Position numbers and translations under genes: made by a program. A stretch of DNA of 64,000 bases from Bog-473 sp963828825 (lineage in GTDB: Bacteria; Actinomycetota; Acidimicrobiia; Acidimicrobiales; RAAP-2). Of the stretch, positions 60,759 to 64,000 are shown piece by piece. The DNA is taken from positions 744,001-808,000 of the forward strand of contig CAWHGF010000004.1 in the NCBI GenBank assembly GCA_963828825.1. The letters are read 5' to 3'. The notes under the pieces are model-generated. The model saw nothing but the letters and a program-made list of their open reading frames with translations, was not told where the DNA came from and searched no databases. The first letter of the stretch is position 1; each line of letters begins with the position of its first letter.

Positions 60759-61696
60759 GCTGGATGGGCGCCGATGGCGCGGCCAAGGAGTTCCGTCCCG
60801 ATGCCGACATGGAGACCACCGTCGGCGCCTTCGATCCGGAGTTGGTTGGGCCCTGGCGTCAGACCACAAGGAGGTTTCGGCGCAACCGGGTTGCGATGGT
60901 CGCACTCATCTTCGTCCTCCTCGTCGTGGTGGCCGCAATTCTGGCCCCACTGGTCTCGCCACAGAACCCCGACACGCTGACCTCGTCGATCAACGCCGGG
61001 CCGTCCTTCGCCCATTGGCTTGGAACCGACGACGTCGGCCGCGACACACTCAGCCGGTTGATCTGGGGAGCGCGTATCTCCATGCAAGTGTCGTTCCAAG
61101 TCGTCCTCCTTGCCCTGCTCGTCGCCCTCCCACTCGGCCTGCTCGCCGGCTACCGGGGTCGGTACACCGACTCGGTCATCATGCGGTTCATGGATGCGAT
61201 GTTCGCCTTCCCGCCCCTCACGCTGGCGTTGGCCGTGGCGGCACTACTGGGCGCGGGCACCTTCACCATCTCGGTCGCCATCGCCGTCGTGTTTGTCCCC
61301 GGCTTCGTCAGGATCATCAGAGCACAAGTGCTGGCCGTCAAGGAAGAGACCTTCGTCGAGGCGGCCCGCTCGGTGGGTTCGGGCACCGGGCGGATCCTCC
61401 GGGGGCCGGTGCTCATGAACGTGACGTCACCCCTGATCGTGCAGGTCGCCATCAGCTTCGGCTACGCCCTGTTGGCCGAGGCCGGTCTCAGCTTCCTCGG
61501 GTTCGGCGTCCAGTCCCCTGCGGCGAGTTGGGGGACGATGCTCCAGAGCGCCTATCAATTCGTGCTTTCGAGTCCTTGGCCGATGATCCCTCCGGGAGTC
61601 GCCATCGTCCTGACGGTGCTCGCCTTCAACCTCGTCGGTGACGGGCTGCGGGACGCGCTCGGGCGCGACGCCATCATCGCTCAGTCGGGTCGATGA
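60755..61696 (+). CDS. Peptide/nickel-type ABC permease (DppC/OppC family)
   Basis: The 313-residue permease has RRFRRNRVAMVALIFVLLVVVAAILAPL as the first helix and GTDDVGRDTLSRLIWGARISMQV. The EAA loop is VEAARSVGSGTGRILRGPVLMNVTSPLIVQ, with EAGLSFLGFGVQSPAASWGTML. It forms the membrane channel with the DppB-like protein. Its stop overlaps the dual-ATPase start (ATGA). Confidence 0.9.
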   Translation: MSWMGADGAAKEFRPDADMETTVGAFDPELVGPWRQTTRRFRRNRVAMVALIFVLLVVVAAILAPLVSPQNPDTLTSSINAGPSFAHWLGTDDVGRDTLSRLIWGARISMQVSFQVVLLALLVALPLGLLAGYRGRYTDSVIMRFMDAMFAFPPLTLALAVAALLGAGTFTISVAIAVVFVPGFVRIIRAQVLAVKEETFVEAARSVGSGTGRILRGPVLMNVTSPLIVQVAISFGYALLAEAGLSFLGFGVQSPAASWGTMLQSAYQFVLSSPWPMIPPGVAIVLTVLAFNLVGDGLRDALGRDAIIAQSGR

Positions 61697-63830
61697 ACTT
61701 GCACGAGGCCATCGAGACGCCGACCGCTCCTGCGGACGAAAGGACCGTGCTCTCGGTCAAGGGGTTGTCGGTCGACTTCTGGATGCCTGACGGGCCCCGC
61801 GAGTCGTGGACGACGTGAGCTTTGACCTCGACCGGGGTGAGATGGCCGGATTCGTGGGGGAAAGCGGTTCGGGAAAGACCGTGACATCGCTGGCAATCAT
61901 GGGACTCCTCCCCGCGCGCAGCGCCCGGATTGCAGCGGGATCCGTTCGATTCGGGACCAGGGAGCTCGTGGGGGCATCCACCGCTGAGCTGCGTGACATC
62001 CGGGGCAACGAGATCGCGATGGTTTTCCAGGAACCGATGACCAGCCTCAACCCCGTGTTCACGGTGGGAAACCAGATCGGCGAGGCGGTGCGGATCCACC
62101 TCGGCCTCTCGCGGCGCGCCGCGAGGGAGAGAGCGGCCGAGCTGCTCGACCTGGTGGGGATTCCCGACGCGCACCGCCGGGTCAAGGACTACCCCCACGC
62201 CTTCTCCGGTGGCATGCGACAGCGGGCCATGATCGCCATGGCCATCGCATGCGGCCCGCGCCTGCTCATCGCCGACGAGCCCACCACGGCCCTTGACGTC
62301 ACGATTCAAGCTCAGATCCTCGATCTGCTGGCGAGGCTCCAACAGGAGCTCGGCATGGCGGTCCTCTTCGTGACCCACGATCTCGGCATCGTGGCCCAGG
62401 TATGCCAGAAGGTGGTCGTGCTCTATGCCGGCCAGATGGTGGAGGAGGCCCACGTCGACAGGTTCTTCGAACGGCCTCGTCATCCCTATTCCCAGGGTCT
62501 CCTCGAGTCGATGCCACAGATGACCCCCGTCGGGGAATCGCTCCATACCATCCCCGGTGAGGTCCCTCGGGCCGGGCGGAGCCCAACGGGCTGCCGATTC
62601 AACCCACGCTGTCGTTACGCCACCGCCGAATGTTCGAGTGATCCCGTCCAGCTTGATGTGAGCGCCGGGTCTCCCGATGTGCTCGTGCGTTGCATTCACG
62701 AGCGAGATCTCGACTTGCGTGTGCTCACCGAAGATCGCGAGCCCCGTGATCGCCACCAGCCGGACAAGACCGAAGCGCAGGCGACTGCGACGGCCGGCGA
62801 CACGGCGGAGATCCTCCTCCAGGCGAAGGGGCTTACCAAGGTGTTCCCGGTCCGTCGTGGCGTCCTCCGTCGGGTGGCTGGCCACATCAGAGCCGTCGAC
62901 GAGATCAATTTCATCATCCGAGAGGGCGAGACGCTGGGTCTGGTGGGCGAGAGCGGCTCGGGCAAGTCGACGGTTGCTCGACTGGTCACCAAGCTGATTG
63001 ACCCGACCGCAGGCGAGGTGCGCCTCGGTGATGTGGATCTCACGTCACTCTCGTCCAGGTCGCTCCGTCGCGCTCGGCGGGACTTCCAGATGGTCTTCCA
63101 GGACCCCTACTCCTCGCTCGATCCCAAGACCACGGTTGGGTCAGCGATCGGTGAGCCGTTGACCGTCCACGAAGGATTGCGCGGAACGAACCGAGACGAA
63201 AGGGTTGCCGAGCTGTTGACCCAGGTCGGACTGAGTCGGGATATGGCCCGCCGCTATCCGCAGTCGTTCTCCGGCGGCCAGCGCCAGCGCATCGCGATCG
63301 CCCGGGCCATCGCTCTGCGTCCCCGATTGGTGGTGTGCGACGAGCCCGTGAGCTCCCTCGACGTCTCGACCCAGTCCCAGGTGATCAACCTCTTGGCCGA
63401 ACTCCAGGAGAGCCTGGGGACTGCCTACCTCTTCATTGCACACGACCTTTCCGTGGTACGCCACATCAGCAACCGGATCGCCGTCATGTACCTGGGCCGG
63501 ATCGTCGAGGAAGGACCGGCAATCGAGGTGTGCGAGCGCCCCAGGCACCCGTATACCCACGCGCTCTTGTCGGCGATACCAGATCCGCGGCGACGAAGTC
63601 GACCGGGGCGGGTCGTGCTCGCCGGTGACGTGCCGAGCCCTCTCAATCCGCCGTCGGGCTGTCACTTTCGGACCCGGTGTCCATACGCCATGGACGTCTG
63701 TGCTCACGTCACACCGACGCCGTTCCTCGCTCCGGCGGGGAGCACCGTGACATGCCATCTCCACACCGAAGGACCAACGCTCGCCGGGCAGCCCGTCACC
63801 CTGTTGCAGACCCCTGACCCGAAACGATAG
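61693..63830 (+). pseudogene. Fused DppD-DppF-type dual ATPase, single-base frameshift near 61803
   Basis: From ATG 61693 the protein reads MNLHEAIETPTAPADE...VKGLSVDFWMPDGPRE and meets a stop at about 61819. The next frame carries on as VVDDVSFDLDRGEMAGFVGESGSGKT. Adding one base near 61803 gives one 712-residue protein. It has two complete ABC domains (GESGSGKT, FSGGMRQR, LLIADEPTTALD; then GESGSGKST, FSGGQRQR, LVVCDEPVSSLD). Each ends in a C-terminal oligopeptide Cys motif (FNPRCRYATAEC, FRTRCPYAMDVC). The downstream part could start alone at GTG 61806 and still be functional. A sequence error is likely. Confidence 0.8.
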
Positions 63831-63932
63831 GAGCGTGGCACTCGATTCCGCCAGCAGGTGTCGCCGCGTGGGCATCCCTCTCCAGCGGTACGTGAACCGA
63901 TAGTTCACCAATTCGCTTGTTATTGTTTGAAA

Positions 63933-64000
63933 ATGATCCCGAAAAGTGCCGCAGCAGCGACGAGGCCGCTCGGATTGGTGCGTTGCTGTCTTGCCATCGT
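63933..64000 (+). CDS. Start of a secreted protein, probable substrate-binding component of the peptide importer
   Basis: ATG 63933 opens a frame that stays open to the window end and reads MIPKSAAAATRPLGLVRCCLAIV. This looks like the basic-hydrophobic start of a signal peptide. It lies 102 bases after the dual-ATPase gene in the same orientation. Dpp/Opp operons usually include a binding protein, and none is seen elsewhere here, so that is the likely identity. Only 22 codons are visible. Confidence 0.5.
   Translation, partial: MIPKSAAAATRPLGLVRCCLAI

Overview
The window is high-GC DNA from an actinobacterium. Supporting signs are DUF2630 and DUF3039 proteins, a DinB/DUF664 protein, an LLM-type putative F420 enzyme, many GTG starts and very frequent 4-base ATGA/GTGA gene overlaps. 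A deep branch such as Acidimicrobiia is plausible, but this is inference. There are no rRNA genes, CRISPR arrays or phage genes. One tRNA-Met and one insertion sequence are present. Almost every gene has a recognisable family, so the interest lies in how they are arranged.

Layout. 1-5547 (minus): a coupled catabolic-type operon (SDR, frameshifted amidohydrolase, acetoacetate-decarboxylase-like protein, second amidohydrolase, methyltransferase, DMT exporter) behind a 13-bp palindrome. 5.7-8.6 kb: small secreted, DinB, VOC and membrane-anchored proteins and a broken MarR regulator. 8.7-11.9 kb: B12-dependent ribonucleotide reductase with a readable promoter and two NrdR boxes. 11.9-16.4 kb: glycerol kinase, then SDR / QueA-like / SufR-like genes and an ACT protein. 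16.5-18.1 kb: acyltransferase and SMP-30 protein. 18.1-25.1 kb: a distinctive unit built on a phosphosulfolactate synthase (ComA family), with histidine phosphatase, VOC protein, acyl-AMP ligase, two acyltransferase-3 membrane proteins and a convergent SGNH hydrolase.

25.2-31.7 kb (minus): aminotransferase, LLM oxidoreductase, ROK kinase, SRPBCC, frameshifted GT4, a Cys-rich small protein, thioredoxin-like, zinc-ribbon and PH/SHOCT proteins. 31.8-39.8 kb: rhodanese, tRNA-Met, an RCK-channel-RCK potassium channel, a large membrane protein, DUF2630, Lon and DUF3039. 39.9-44.4 kb: a carbohydrate-type ABC importer. 44.6 kb: a PAS-GGDEF protein with a degenerate GGDEF. 45.7-50.9 kb: a sulfate ABC importer (sbp-cysT-cysW-cysA) with an IS110-family element inserted exactly at the cysW/cysA junction. 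50.9-51.7 kb: a long non-coding leader rich in inverted repeats before an MFS exporter. 53.3 kb: a membrane GAF-GGDEF-EAL protein. 56.1-59.4 kb: menaquinone/isoprenoid genes. 59.8 kb to the end: a Dpp/Opp-type peptide importer whose dual ATPase gene is frameshifted, followed by the start of a secreted protein.

The most unusual items are the ComA-centred operon, which suggests an acylated sulfolactate-derived product; the IS110 insertion that leaves both flanking cys genes open, with a candidate bridge RNA; the NrdR-controlled nrdJ promoter; and the structured leader of the MFS gene. Three otherwise good genes carry single-base frameshifts (near 3790, 29418 and 61803) and a fourth is in the MarR relic (8416). 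Assembly indel errors should be ruled out before calling them pseudogenes.
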